DNA of 38,132 nt. It comes from Candidatus Kuenenia stuttgartensis (lineage in GTDB: Bacteria; Planctomycetota; Planctomycetia; Planctomycetales; Planctomycetaceae). Location: contig CAMDRI010000035.1 in the NCBI GenBank assembly GCA_945906725.1, positions 1 through 38,132 on the forward strand, in the 5' to 3' direction. Both the position numbers and the translations under genes were made by a program. The notes beneath the pieces were generated by a model, which ran no database searches, was not told the origin of the DNA, and was given only the letters and a program-made list of their open reading frames with translations. Shown piece after piece: positions 17,797-27,472 of this stretch; within the stretch, counting starts at the first letter, position 1, and each line of letters starts with the position of its first letter.

Positions 17797-18741
17797 GTGA
17801 AACTGGAAGCTCTGACCCCTGCCCGTACACGAGCCTCGTACATCGATCCGGCGGCATTGATGCGGATCAAGAATCTCGAACTGCGTGCCAAGCTGGTTGT
17901 CGATGGATTCCTCAGCGGACTGCATCGAAGCCCGTATCACGGCTTCTCGGTCGAGTTCACCGAGTACCGACAATACAGCCCCGGCGATGATCTGCGGTTT
18001 CTCGACTGGCGGCTGTTCGCTCGGTCGGATCGCTTCTACTTGAAACGCTTCGAGGACGAGACAAATCTGCGTTGCTACTTGCTGGTCGATCTGAGCCGCT
18101 CGATGGGGTTTCATTCGCTCAGCTACGACAAGGCCGAGTACGCCAAGACGGTTGCCGCGACGATCGCTTACTTCCTGACGCTGCAACGGGACGCGGTGGG
18201 GCTGATCACGTTCGACCAGGCGATCCGCGAGTACCTGCCGGCACGATACCGCACCGGGCATTTGCATCGGCTGATGATCTGCCTGGAGCACGAATTGGCG
18301 GGCACGGCGACGGACCTCAGTTTGCCGCTGGAGCAAGTTGCCCGGACGGCTCGCAAGCGAGGCGTGGTCGTGCTGCTGTCGGACATGCTGGCACCGGTCG
18401 AGATGCTGGAGACGAAGCTGGGCTACTTGCGGTCGCAGGGTCACGAGGTGGTCGTGATTCGCATCCTCGATCCGACCGAGGTGAGCTTCCAATTCCAAGA
18501 CGAGTCGATGTTCTTCGATCTGGAATCGGGTCGCGAGTTGTACGTCGATCCGCAAGCAGCACGATCCGGCTATCAAGAACGCTTCGCCGAGCACGCGAAG
18601 GCGCTGGCTCGTGTGTGCAGAGGACTGGGGGTCGATGTCTACGACCTGACCACCGACGGGCCGATCGATTTGGCGTTGTTCGATTTGTTGAATTCGCGGA
18701 TGCGACGCGGACGGCAGGTCGCGCGACGGCGGAGAGTTTGA
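17797..18741 (+). CDS. DUF58 domain protein (MoxR partner)
   Basis: A 314-residue soluble protein. The DUF58 core is clear: EYRQYSPGDDLRFLDWRLFARSD (57-79) followed by LVDLSRSM (96-103), a MIDAS-like D-x-S-x-S that places the domain in the vWA superfamily. No membrane segment. GTG start with GGAG about 11 nt upstream. DUF58 proteins are nearly always encoded next to MoxR and are presumed to be its substrate; in Bacteroidetes Bat operons they accompany BatA/BatB. A 129-nt gap holding an inverted heptad repeat separates it from the following vWA gene. Confidence 0.92.
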   Translation: MKLEALTPARTRASYIDPAALMRIKNLELRAKLVVDGFLSGLHRSPYHGFSVEFTEYRQYSPGDDLRFLDWRLFARSDRFYLKRFEDETNLRCYLLVDLSRSMGFHSLSYDKAEYAKTVAATIAYFLTLQRDAVGLITFDQAIREYLPARYRTGHLHRLMICLEHELAGTATDLSLPLEQVARTARKRGVVVLLSDMLAPVEMLETKLGYLRSQGHEVVVIRILDPTEVSFQFQDESMFFDLESGRELYVDPQAARSGYQERFAEHAKALARVCRGLGVDVYDLTTDGPIDLALFDLLNSRMRRGRQVARRRRV

Positions 18742-18759
18742 TGCAGGAATACGAAAGGC

Positions 18760-18853
18760 AGTGCAAAGTGATGAGTGCAGAGTGCAAAGTGCAGAATGAA
18801 AGCGACTGGGGTCGTTGTCGGTACTCTGCACTCTGCACTCTGCACTTTGCACT
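18760..18853. repeat. Inverted pair of heptad repeat arrays (AGTGCAR)n
   Basis: Left array 18760-18794 has five heptads (AGTGCAA, AGTGATG, AGTGCAG, AGTGCAA, AGTGCAG). Right array 18826-18853 has four heptads of the complementary sense (CTGCACT x3, TTGCACT). Together they can fold into an imperfect stem of about 28 bp with a loop of about 30 nt. The structure fills the DUF58-BatA gap and ends about 17 nt before the next start codon. Confidence 0.85.
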
Positions 18854-18870
18854 TTCTGCTGGAGTCGTTG

Positions 18871-20964
18871 ATGGGCATTCTGGTTCCACTGTATCTGGCT
18901 GGTCTCACGGCACTCTCGCTGCCGTTGATCTTGCACTTGGTGCGGCGGACGCCGCGTGGTCGGCAGGAATTCAGTTCGCTGATGTTTCTGTCTCCGACAC
19001 CGCCGCGACTGACTCGGCGCAGTCGGTTGGACCAGATTCTGTTGTTGCTGTTGCGGCTGGCGGCGTTGGCCCTCGTGACGCTGGCGTTTTGCCGGCCGTT
19101 CTTGCGAGAAGCGGCGTCGTTGTCGTTTGCCGATCTCACCGGCAAACGACTGGCGATCTTGATCGACACCAGCGCCAGCATGAAACGGGGCGATGTTTGG
19201 CAGCAGGCGATCAAAGTGGCCGAGAAGCAACTCGATGATTTGAACCCGCAAGACGACGTCGCGCTCTTCGCGTTTAGTGACCGGCTGCGAACGATCATCG
19301 ACTTTCAGAAAGAAGGAGCCGCGCCAATTTCGGACAAGCCGCAAGTGGTTCGTAACCGGCTGAAGGACTTGCAACCGGAGTGGGGTTCGACGGATCTCGG
19401 AACGGCGCTGGTGGCGGTGGCCAGTGAACTCGACACGGCCAGCGATATTCGACAGTCGCCGCTCGAACCGCAGATCGTCGTCATCAGCGATTTCCAAAGC
19501 GGCAGCCGCATCGAGGCGCTGCAATCATTCGAATGGCCGGAGCGCGTGCCAGTGGTGACTCTGGCCGTCGCGCCGACGAACACGACGAACGCCCACGCGC
19601 AGGTGCTGCCGGCGGAAGAGGTGAATGAACTCGCCGACGTCCGAGTGCGAGTCGTCAACTCAGCCGACTCGCGCGGCGATCAGTTCACCGTCGAGTGGGC
19701 AGAACCGAAATCGTCGGGAGTTCCAACCGACGTCTACGTCCCGCCGGGGCAGACACGAATCATCCGCTTGCCGCGAGGCACCGACAACTTGCAAGCCGAT
19801 CGCGTTCTTCTGCGAGGGGACGATCACGACTTCGACAACACGTTCTTCGTCGTCCCGCCGCGCAAGCTGGCGGCGACGCTGCTGTATGCCGGTCGCGATG
19901 CAGCCGAGGATCCGGAAGGGCTTCAGCTTTATCTCCGGCTGGCGGTGGCGAACGATCCGCTGCGGCAGATCGAGGTCCGCCCGCTGGACGTCACGAAACC
20001 ACTGACCGCGCCGGGCGACGTCGAGCCGAAGATTGTCGTCGTGTCGCAGCCGGTCACGGAGCAACTGCGAACCGCGCTGACGAAGTTCGTCGAGCAAGGA
20101 GGCCTGCTGTTGCTCGTTCCGGACGGTGACGAAGCGGCGACATCGGTCTTCTCGTTCTTCGACGATGTGGAATACGCGCGATCCGTGGCCGAAACCGCTG
20201 GGGCAGGGGAGTCTCGCAGCGAGAAATTCCTGCTGCTGGGTGAGATCGACTTCACGCATCCGTTGTTCACGCCGTTTGCCGGTCCGCGTTACAGTGACTT
20301 TACGAAGATTCATTTTTGGAAGCATCTCATCGTGACGCTCAAGTTGCCGACAACCACGCGCGTCGTCGCGCGGTTTGATAACGGCGATCCAGCACTGCTC
20401 GAACGCAGTATCGACAAAGGCCGTGTTCTCGCACTGACGAGCGGCTGGCAACCGGCGGACAGCCAGTTGGCTCTGTCCAGCAAGTTCGTGCCGCTGGTCG
20501 GAGCGCTGCTCGATCTTGCCTGCGGCGGCACCGAGGTCTCCGAGAGCGTTTCGGTCGGTCAGCCGGTAACGTTGCAGTCCTCCGGACAGCCGGAACCGTT
20601 CGTTGTTCAAACTCCCGATGGCCGAGAGGTCCGGCTCGCGGCCGAAGTATCGACGTTCAGCGAAACCGATCAGCCGGGCATCTATCGAGCGAAACTCGGC
20701 TCGACGGAAACGCGATTCACGGTCAACCTGTCGGCCGCCGAGAGCCTCACCGCGCCGCTAGATTTGGAACAGCTCGAACAACGCGGAGTCTACATGGGGA
20801 CCGAACAGACTCGCGCGCAACGCATCGACCGAGTCCGACAACAACGAGATACGGAACTCGAAAGCCGACAAAAAGTCTGGCGCTGGCTGATTGTCGTGGC
20901 GTTGGGATTGCTCGTTTTGGAAACATGGTGGGCGGGAAGGGCCGAGCGTAAGATCACCTTGTAG
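18871..20964 (+). CDS. BatA-like membrane protein with vWA domain
   Basis: A 697-residue membrane protein. N-terminal double-transmembrane region (about 1-80: MGILVPLYLAGLTALSLPL, RSRLDQILLLLLRLAALALV) with HLVRRTP between segments, as in the BatA N-terminal family. A vWA domain follows with an intact MIDAS (LIDTSASMKRGD, about 95-105). The remaining extracytoplasmic part includes a GATase-like stretch (LVPDGDEAA), and a C-terminal membrane helix lies at about 671-690. Probable job: a membrane-anchored surface complex activated by MoxR; substrate unknown. The start at 18871 has GGAG 8 nt upstream; upstream in-frame codons are translation of the heptad repeat and are rejected. Confidence 0.88.
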   Translation: MGILVPLYLAGLTALSLPLILHLVRRTPRGRQEFSSLMFLSPTPPRLTRRSRLDQILLLLLRLAALALVTLAFCRPFLREAASLSFADLTGKRLAILIDTSASMKRGDVWQQAIKVAEKQLDDLNPQDDVALFAFSDRLRTIIDFQKEGAAPISDKPQVVRNRLKDLQPEWGSTDLGTALVAVASELDTASDIRQSPLEPQIVVISDFQSGSRIEALQSFEWPERVPVVTLAVAPTNTTNAHAQVLPAEEVNELADVRVRVVNSADSRGDQFTVEWAEPKSSGVPTDVYVPPGQTRIIRLPRGTDNLQADRVLLRGDDHDFDNTFFVVPPRKLAATLLYAGRDAAEDPEGLQLYLRLAVANDPLRQIEVRPLDVTKPLTAPGDVEPKIVVVSQPVTEQLRTALTKFVEQGGLLLLVPDGDEAATSVFSFFDDVEYARSVAETAGAGESRSEKFLLLGEIDFTHPLFTPFAGPRYSDFTKIHFWKHLIVTLKLPTTTRVVARFDNGDPALLERSIDKGRVLALTSGWQPADSQLALSSKFVPLVGALLDLACGGTEVSESVSVGQPVTLQSSGQPEPFVVQTPDGREVRLAAEVSTFSETDQPGIYRAKLGSTETRFTVNLSAAESLTAPLDLEQLEQRGVYMGTEQTRAQRIDRVRQQRDTELESRQKVWRWLIVVALGLLVLETWWAGRAERKITL

Positions 20965-21040
20965 CGCCAGGTGTCTCGCCTGTTGTTGGCACGGACACCG
21001 GCAAGGCGCCTGTGCTGCCTCGGACGAAAGAGGTCATCCG

Positions 21041-24000
21041 ATGATTCAGGATCGACTGTGGCTGGAAGTGGAGCGAGTGGCGGATCGCTACCACCGCTTG
21101 CGATTCTGGCGCGTACTCGCCGTCGGCTGGGTGATCGCTGCGGCGATTGTCCTGTTGCTGAGTGCCGTCGGGGTCGTGACCTCGCGCGAGCCTTCAATTT
21201 TCTTGCCGGTTCTCGGCAGTGTGGCAACGGTGTTGGTGGTGCTCTGCGCCTGGGCAGTACATGCCTGGAAGCCCGGCCCTGAGTGGGTGGCTCGGCAGAT
21301 CGAGGCCGAGTTTCCCGACCTCGGAAGTTGCTTGCTGGCGGCGATCGAACAGCAGCCGGCATTGGCCGATGGGCGTTTTGGCTTCCTGCAAGAGAGCGTC
21401 ATTCGGCAAGCGTTGGTTCATGCGGCGTGTCACTCTTGGGCGCGGGTCGTGCCGACTCGACGACTCGCGTGGGCCGTGGGGATGCAGATCGCGACATTGG
21501 CGCTGTTTGTGTTGGCCCTGACCAACGTGCCGATCGGAGTTACTGGTGCGTTGATCGCTTCGTCGCCAAAAGGTCCGCAACTGCAGGCGAACACGTCGGA
21601 GTTCTCCGTCGAGATCGAACCGGGAACAACCGAGATCGAGAAGGGGACCAGCCTGTTGGTTCTGGCTCGTATCACAGGGCCAGTGCCCGCCGAAGCGATG
21701 CTCATCACGCAACCGGCTGCCGGTGAGCCGACGCAATTGGAGATGACACGCAGCCTGGAAGACCCCGTCTTCGGTGGTCGAATCGCAGCCGTCACGGATT
21801 CGCTCGACTATCGAATCGAACTCGGCGGACAAACGACGCCAACGTTTCGTGTCACCGTTTTCGAGTACCCGCGACTCGAACGCGCGGACGCGCGGTTGGT
21901 TTATCCGAGCTACACCGGTCTCGAAGAGCGAGTCGTACAAGACGTCCGCACAATCTCGGTCGTCGAAGGGACGCAGGTGACGCTGACCTGCAAACTCAAC
22001 AAGCCCGTGAAATCGGCGACGCTCACCGAAAAGAGCGGCGAGTCGCTCGCACTCGTCGCCGCGCCGGGCGAACTGCCGGTCTATCAGGCGACGATCACTG
22101 CCACGAAGTCTCGACGTCTGAAGTTGGAGTTGATCGACGAGGCCGGCCGCCGCAACGTCGAGCAGGCCGATATCTCGCTCAACGTCGTGCAAAATCAGCC
22201 GCCGACGCTGAAGCTCGTTCAACCTGCCAAGGACATGGAAGTGTCGCCGCTGGAAGAACTCGACATCAAAGCGACCGCGTGGGACGACTTCGGCGTCAAA
22301 CGCATGGGTGTCAGCTTCGCACTGGCCGGCAAAGCCGCCATCGACGTTGTTCTGGGCGAGAATGCCGCCGCAAAGCAGAAACACGAACTGGCCAACGCGA
22401 TCAAGTTCGAGGAACTCGAAGCCCAGCCGGATCAGTTGCTGTCCTATTTCTTCTGGGCAGAGGATTTCGGCCCCGACGGCAACGTGCGTCGCACGTCCAG
22501 CGACATGTACTTCGCTGAAGTGCGGCACTTCGAGGAAATCTTTCGTCAGGGCCAGCAGCCTCCTGGCGGACAGCAACAGCAACAACAACAGCAGAACAGC
22601 CCACCCGGGCAGCAGGCTCAGCAGTTGGCTCAGTCGCAGAAGGAGATCATCAACGCGACGTGGAAACTGATCCGCCGCGAGATCGGCTCGAAGCCGACCG
22701 AGCCATTCGCCGAGGACGTCGAGCAACTTGTTCAAGCCCAGAACGCCTTGCTGGAGAAATCGAAAGCCCTCGCCGAGAAAGTCAGCGACGAGCAATCGCA
22801 GGCACACGTCGAGGCGGTGATCCGCTCAATGTTGGAAGCGGTCAAACAATTGATGGCGGCCCACGAGCAATCGTCCTCGACACCGCTGCAACCAGCGCTG
22901 GCCGCCGAGCAATCCGCCTATCAGGCGTTGCTCAAGCTGCGTGCTCGCGAGCACGAAGTCGTCCGTCAGCAACAGCAGCAACAAGCCAGCAGTTCACAGA
23001 GCCAATCGCAGTCCCGCTCGGAGCAGCAGCGGCAGCAGATGCAGCAGTTCGACTTGAAGAAGGAGGAGAATCGCTACGAATCGCAGCGGCAGGCACAGGC
23101 TCAGCAAGAGTCGCCGGAGGACCGTGAGACTCGGCAAGTGCTCAACCGGCTGCGCGAGCTGGCTCGGCGGCAGAATGACCTCAATGAACGGCTGAAGGAT
23201 TTGCAATCGGCGTTGCAGGAGGCTCAGACCGCCGAACGCAAAGAGGAAATCAAGCAGCAACTCAAACGACTTCAGGACGAGCAAAAGCAAGTGTTGCGCG
23301 ACACCGACGAGTTGCAGTCGCGCATGGAGTCCCCGGAGAACCAGGAACGGATGGCCGAGGAACGGCAGCAGCTTGAACAGGCTCGCGATCAAGTCCAACG
23401 CGCTTCCGAGGCACTGGAGAAAGAACAAGTCACTCAGGCAGCCGCGTCGGGGACTCGCGCCGAGAAGGAGTTCGAGGAACTCCGCAACGAGTTCCGCCGC
23501 CGAGCTTCGAACCGCTTCAACGAAGAGATGCGCGAGATGCGCGACTCGGCTCGCGATCTCGCTCAGGAACAAAAGAAGCTGTCGGAGAAGCTCACCGAGG
23601 TCACGAAGCCCGATCCCTCCGCGAAGAAATCGCTCCGTGATGACAACCGCGGCGAAGAGATCATGAAAGGGTTGAGCGAGCAGAAAGAAAAACTCTCGAA
23701 CCTGACCGAACGCATGAAGCAAACGATCGAAGAGGCGGAGCAAACCGAACCGCTGCTGACCGAACGACTCTACGACGCCTCTCGCAACGTGCAGGATCAG
23801 AAGGTCGATCGGGCGCTCGAAGCCGCCGGCCGCTCGCTGCAACGCGGACTGATCGAGGACGCGCAGAAGGTCGAACAGATCGCCGGCCGAGGGATCAAGC
23901 AACTCCGTGAGGGAGTCGAGAAGGCTGCCGAATCGGTGCTCGGCGACGAGACCGAAGCGCTGCTACGTGCGCGAGAGCAGTTGAAGAATCTGTCGCAGGA

Positions 24001-24853
24001 GTTGAACCGCGAGGTCGCTCGCAATTCGCCGGAGGATGCGGCGCAGTTGCCGCGCGAGCGGTCGGAGCAAGAGGGGGAGAGGGGGAGACAAGGGGAGGGG
24101 GAGAAAGGCGACGAGCGGAATCCGCCATCCCAGCGGCAGCCTGGCGAGCCGCAGAATGGTGAGCGTCAACCGGGAGAGCGGCAGAACGGTCAACAGCCGA
24201 ATGGTCAGCGACCGGGCGAACAGCAACCGCAAGAAAGACAACAACCTGGTCAGCCGCGCGGCGCAAAACAGCCCAACGAAAGACAACCGAAAGAAGCTCA
24301 ACCCGGCCAACAACTTGGCGAGCGACAGCCCGGACAAGAGCTGGGCAATCAACCTCAGCACGGACAGCAACCGGGACAGCGGGGCGAACAACCGCAAGAG
24401 GGTCAACGTCAGCCTGGCCAATCGCAACCCGATCAACGCGGCCCGCCGCGATTGGCAAATGGCAATCAAACCGGAGGTGCGAGGCAATCGGAAGAGGGTG
24501 CGAATCGCGAATTCGCGCCGATCTCCGGCGAGGATTTTCTCAACTGGTCCGACCGTCTGCGTGACGTCGAGGAAATGGTGGACGATCCAGAATTGCGTGC
24601 CGAAGCCGCTCGTATCCGCGATGAAGCTCGTGCGATTCGCGCCGAGATGAAACGGCACTCGAAGGAACCGAATTGGAATCTCGTCCGAGTCAATGTGGCT
24701 CAACCGCTCGTTGAGTTGTCGAATCGAGTATCCGACGAATTGCTGCGACGCACGTCGAAACAAGCGATGGTGCCGCTCGACCGCGATCCGGTGCCCCCCA
24801 AGTATTCCGAGAAGACCCGCCGCTACTACGAACGCTTGGGGAGCGGCAAATGA
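21041..24853 (+). CDS. Giant DUF4175-like membrane protein with long coiled coil and Gln/Pro/Gly-rich region
   Basis: A 1270-residue protein. Two membrane helices near residues 25-47 and 50-73, a third at about 141-163, then an extracytoplasmic beta-rich part (about 180-480). Residues about 500-1000 are strongly predicted coiled coil, rich in Q, E, R and K with poly-Gln runs (QQQQQQQQ near 510). Residues about 1007-1155 are low complexity (repeated GQQPxxRQPGE types). A conserved-looking C-terminal domain (about 1158-1270; EDFLNWSDRLRDVEEMVDD) follows. The architecture matches DUF4175 (TIGR02302-like) proteins found after MoxR/DUF58/BatA genes. It could form a long rod linking membrane and wall or outer layers. 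GAGG about 6 nt before the ATG. Confidence 0.82.
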   Translation: MIQDRLWLEVERVADRYHRLRFWRVLAVGWVIAAAIVLLLSAVGVVTSREPSIFLPVLGSVATVLVVLCAWAVHAWKPGPEWVARQIEAEFPDLGSCLLAAIEQQPALADGRFGFLQESVIRQALVHAACHSWARVVPTRRLAWAVGMQIATLALFVLALTNVPIGVTGALIASSPKGPQLQANTSEFSVEIEPGTTEIEKGTSLLVLARITGPVPAEAMLITQPAAGEPTQLEMTRSLEDPVFGGRIAAVTDSLDYRIELGGQTTPTFRVTVFEYPRLERADARLVYPSYTGLEERVVQDVRTISVVEGTQVTLTCKLNKPVKSATLTEKSGESLALVAAPGELPVYQATITATKSRRLKLELIDEAGRRNVEQADISLNVVQNQPPTLKLVQPAKDMEVSPLEELDIKATAWDDFGVKRMGVSFALAGKAAIDVVLGENAAAKQKHELANAIKFEELEAQPDQLLSYFFWAEDFGPDGNVRRTSSDMYFAEVRHFEEIFRQGQQPPGGQQQQQQQQNSPPGQQAQQLAQSQKEIINATWKLIRREIGSKPTEPFAEDVEQLVQAQNALLEKSKALAEKVSDEQSQAHVEAVIRSMLEAVKQLMAAHEQSSSTPLQPALAAEQSAYQALLKLRAREHEVVRQQQQQQASSSQSQSQSRSEQQRQQMQQFDLKKEENRYESQRQAQAQQESPEDRETRQVLNRLRELARRQNDLNERLKDLQSALQEAQTAERKEEIKQQLKRLQDEQKQVLRDTDELQSRMESPENQERMAEERQQLEQARDQVQRASEALEKEQVTQAAASGTRAEKEFEELRNEFRRRASNRFNEEMREMRDSARDLAQEQKKLSEKLTEVTKPDPSAKKSLRDDNRGEEIMKGLSEQKEKLSNLTERMKQTIEEAEQTEPLLTERLYDASRNVQDQKVDRALEAAGRSLQRGLIEDAQKVEQIAGRGIKQLREGVEKAAESVLGDETEALLRAREQLKNLSQELNREVARNSPEDAAQLPRERSEQEGERGRQGEGEKGDERNPPSQRQPGEPQNGERQPGERQNGQQPNGQRPGEQQPQERQQPGQPRGAKQPNERQPKEAQPGQQLGERQPGQELGNQPQHGQQPGQRGEQPQEGQRQPGQSQPDQRGPPRLANGNQTGGARQSEEGANREFAPISGEDFLNWSDRLRDVEEMVDDPELRAEAARIRDEARAIRAEMKRHSKEPNWNLVRVNVAQPLVELSNRVSDELLRRTSKQAMVPLDRDPVPPKYSEKTRRYYERLGSGK

Positions 24854-24861
24854 CGTGCTTT

Positions 24862-24910
24862 ATCGTTCTGTAATCAACGAGTTCAGGCAGAACGATGGGG
24901 GCAGAACGAT
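24862..24910. repeat. CAGAACGAT-type repeat, second copy
   Basis: ATCGTTCTG (24862-24870) and two direct CAGAACGAT units (24888-24896, 24902-24910) separated by a 14-nt period. The unit CAGAACGATGGGGG matches the arm of the hairpin at 14054-14113 (CAGAACGATGAGGG). It lies in the 100-nt gap between the DUF4175-like and vWA/GATase-like genes. Confidence 0.75.
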
Positions 24911-24953
24911 AGTGATGACGCTGGATTCAATGTTGGAGTGGAGAGCCATCAGG

Positions 24954-27326
24954 ATGGCACAGCAATTCGACATCGCGATTCTCGCCGAAGTGACTCTCGG
25001 AGCGCGTCACTGGCTGGGCGGAGCGGTGTTGTTGTCGGCGGTCACGCTGGCGATGTTGGTGTGGTCGTATCGCCGAGGTAGTGCGCGCTCGTGGGTGCGC
25101 GGTTTGGCAGCGTTGCTCAAAGGGATCGCGGTCGTCGCGCTGGCGGTCTGTTTGGTTGAGCCCCTCTTCACGGGAACTCGGCCGCGGCCGGGGAGCAACT
25201 TATTTCTCGTCGTGGCGGACAACAGTCGCAGTTTAAAACTGTCGGACGGTGACACCACGGCGTCGCGAGGTCAGTCGATGCAACGGCTGCTGGCGGACGA
25301 GTCGACGTGGTTGACTCGGCTGGCTCAGGATTTTGATGTGCGGCGGTATGTGTTCGATACGAATCTGCGGCCGGCCAAATCGTTTTCCGCACTGACAATT
25401 GACGGCGAAGCGTCGGCGATGAACACGGCGCTGGCGGCGTTGGTCGATCGCTTTCGAGGTCAGCCGGTTGCCGGCATCCTGTTGCTGACCGATGGCAACG
25501 GGACCGACTTGTCCGACGTGCCGCTCGACGCGAAGAAACTTCCGCCGGTGTATTCAGTGGCGATCGGATCCGACCGGGGACTTGTCGATTTGTCGGTCTC
25601 GCACGTCGCGGTGAGTCAGACGAATTTTGAAGCGGCTCCGGTCACGATTACGGCGACGCTCGATGGCCGCTCGGTTGCCGGTCACGAGGTCGGAGTGCGG
25701 TTGCTCAACGAGGCGGGGGAGGAAGTCGAGCGCCGCAAGGTCGAAAAGATCCTCGACGGTGAGCCATCGGTGCTGCGGTTCTTGCTGCGGCCTGAGAAGT
25801 CGGGGTTGAGCTTCTACACCGTGCAGGTGTTTTTGGCCGGTGAGGAAAAGCTGAGCGAGAGCGACTCGATGTCCAAAGAGACGACGCTGGCGAACAATCG
25901 GCGGCTGGTAACGGTCGATCGTGGGGGCGGGCCGTTCCGAGTGCTGTACGTTGGTGGCCGACCGAATTGGGAGTTCAAATTTCTGCGGCGAGCACTCGAT
26001 GAGGACGACGAAGTCAAACTGGTCGGTCTCGTGCGGATCGCCAAGAAGGAGCCGAAGTTCACGTTTCTCAGCCGATCGGGTGAGCGGACCAATCCGCTGT
26101 TCCGCGGCTTCGGCAACAAGGATGAGCAGGCGGAGCAATACGACCAGCCGGTGCTGCTGCGGCTGGGAACCGAGAACAAGGAGGAGCTGATCGGTGGGTT
26201 TCCGAAGAACTCGGACGACTTGTTTCGCTATCACGCGGTGGTCTTGGACGACATCGAGGCGGCGTTCTTCACGCAGGACCAGATGTCTCTGTTGCAGCAG
26301 TTCGTCAGTCGGCGCGGCGGCGGGTTGTTGATGCTCGGCGGCAAAGAGTCGTTCGTCGAAGGGGGGTATCAGCGAGCGGCCGTGGGCGAGATGTTGCCGG
26401 TCTATTTGGATCGAGCCGAACCAGCCATGATCGACGCGGGCTATCGGCTGCTGCTGACTCGCGAGGGCTGGTTGCAGCCGTGGGTCCGCACGCGGGCCAA
26501 TGAACAAGACGAACAAAAGCGTCTCGCGGCGATGCCGGAATTCAAAAGCCTCAACAGCGTGCGAGCGATCAAGCCGGGCGCGTCGGTGCTCGCACAGGTG
26601 ACTTCGGCTGACGGAACCGAACGGCCCGCGCTGGTCGTGCAGCCTTTCGGCCGAGGCCGCACGGCGGCACTGTTGATTGGCGATCTTTGGCGTTGGAATT
26701 TGAAACGCAGCGATCACACGCAGAGCGATCTCGAAAAGTCGTGGCGGCAAACGGTCCGTTGGCTGGTCTCCGATGTGCCGGGCCGAGTCGAAGTCGAAAC
26801 ACGTCGCACATTCGCCGGTGCTCTGCCGGCTGTGCAAGTGCTGGTGCGAGCGCGCGACGCTCAATTTGAATCGCTCGATAATGCTCACGTCGCGCTGCGA
26901 GTGCAGACGCCGGACGATCGCAAAGTCGAACTCGTCGCCGAGAGCAGCGATCGCTCACCTGGCCAGTACGAAGCGACGTTTGTCTCGCGCGCTCCCGGCG
27001 TTTATCGAGCGACGATCACCGTCACGGCGGCGGATGGCAGCGAAGTCGGCCAGCGTGAGATCGGATGGACCGCCGAACCGCAGACGGAAGAGTTCCGCAC
27101 GCTCGCGGTCAATCGTTCGCTGTTGGCTCAACTCGCGAAAGACACCGGTGGAGAGTTGATCGACGCCGCCGACCTCGATCAGTTCGTCGGAAGTCTTCCG
27201 AACCGCAAAATTCCGATCGTCGAAACGTGGACGTACCCGCTGTGGCATCAGTCGTCGGTGTTTCTGCTGGCGGTCGGCTGCCTGATCGGCGAATGGGGCC
27301 TGCGTCGTTGGCGCGGAATGCCGTAG
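24954..27326 (+). CDS. Membrane protein with vWA-like and GATase1-like domains
   Basis: A 790-residue protein. Two N-terminal membrane helices (about 15-32 and 45-65), a vWA-like domain with D-N-S-R-S at about 85-89 (VVADNSRSLKL) and LLLTDGNGTDLSDV, and a glutamine-amidotransferase-like fold of the type seen in these operons (RVLYVGGRPNWEFKFLRRAL near 325; LLMLGGKESFVEGGYQRA near 450). A C-terminal membrane helix (SSVFLLAVGCLIGEWGL) ends the protein. No catalytic Cys of true amidotransferases is evident. The start at 24954 was preferred because GGAG lies 10 nt upstream; in-frame ATGs at 24915 and 24930 lack a binding site. It closes the vWA section of the MoxR array and is followed 11 nt later by the C13-like gene. 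Confidence 0.85.
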   Translation: MAQQFDIAILAEVTLGARHWLGGAVLLSAVTLAMLVWSYRRGSARSWVRGLAALLKGIAVVALAVCLVEPLFTGTRPRPGSNLFLVVADNSRSLKLSDGDTTASRGQSMQRLLADESTWLTRLAQDFDVRRYVFDTNLRPAKSFSALTIDGEASAMNTALAALVDRFRGQPVAGILLLTDGNGTDLSDVPLDAKKLPPVYSVAIGSDRGLVDLSVSHVAVSQTNFEAAPVTITATLDGRSVAGHEVGVRLLNEAGEEVERRKVEKILDGEPSVLRFLLRPEKSGLSFYTVQVFLAGEEKLSESDSMSKETTLANNRRLVTVDRGGGPFRVLYVGGRPNWEFKFLRRALDEDDEVKLVGLVRIAKKEPKFTFLSRSGERTNPLFRGFGNKDEQAEQYDQPVLLRLGTENKEELIGGFPKNSDDLFRYHAVVLDDIEAAFFTQDQMSLLQQFVSRRGGGLLMLGGKESFVEGGYQRAAVGEMLPVYLDRAEPAMIDAGYRLLLTREGWLQPWVRTRANEQDEQKRLAAMPEFKSLNSVRAIKPGASVLAQVTSADGTERPALVVQPFGRGRTAALLIGDLWRWNLKRSDHTQSDLEKSWRQTVRWLVSDVPGRVEVETRRTFAGALPAVQVLVRARDAQFESLDNAHVALRVQTPDDRKVELVAESSDRSPGQYEATFVSRAPGVYRATITVTAADGSEVGQREIGWTAEPQTEEFRTLAVNRSLLAQLAKDTGGELIDAADLDQFVGSLPNRKIPIVETWTYPLWHQSSVFLLAVGCLIGEWGLRRWRGMP

Positions 27327-27330
27327 AAAA

Positions 27331-27472
27331 ATGACGAATGACCCGAATGATGAAAGAAACCCGAATGACGAATCACGAAACAGGCCCGCACCCGTTGCGA
27401 CCAGTTCACCGGCAATTCCTTCGTCATTCGAGCTTCGTCATTCTTTCGTCAATGGGCCTTTCGTCATTCGTC
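27331..27472. repeat. Degenerate GAATGAC/GTCATTC repeat spanning the N-terminus of the C13-like gene
   Basis: Left part (27331-27379) holds several ATGACGA/ATGACCC/ATCACGA units; right part (27420-27472) holds their complement as TCGTCATTC three times and one TCGTCAATG. The two parts face each other as imperfect inverted repeats, followed by GGGAATTGGGATTTGAAAATTGG, another repeat-like stretch. In frame, the right part encodes HSSFVILSS and SSFVFFW. Confidence 0.7.

Noticed and set aside
17749..19524. A 591-codon minus-strand open frame across DUF58 and the BatA-like gene
   Set aside because: It is antisense to two well-recognised genes and reads through the heptad repeats; no domain is recognisable.
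21194..22807. A 537-codon minus-strand open frame opposite the DUF4175-like gene
   Set aside because: Antisense to a strongly supported membrane/coiled-coil protein; composition mirrors the complementary codons.
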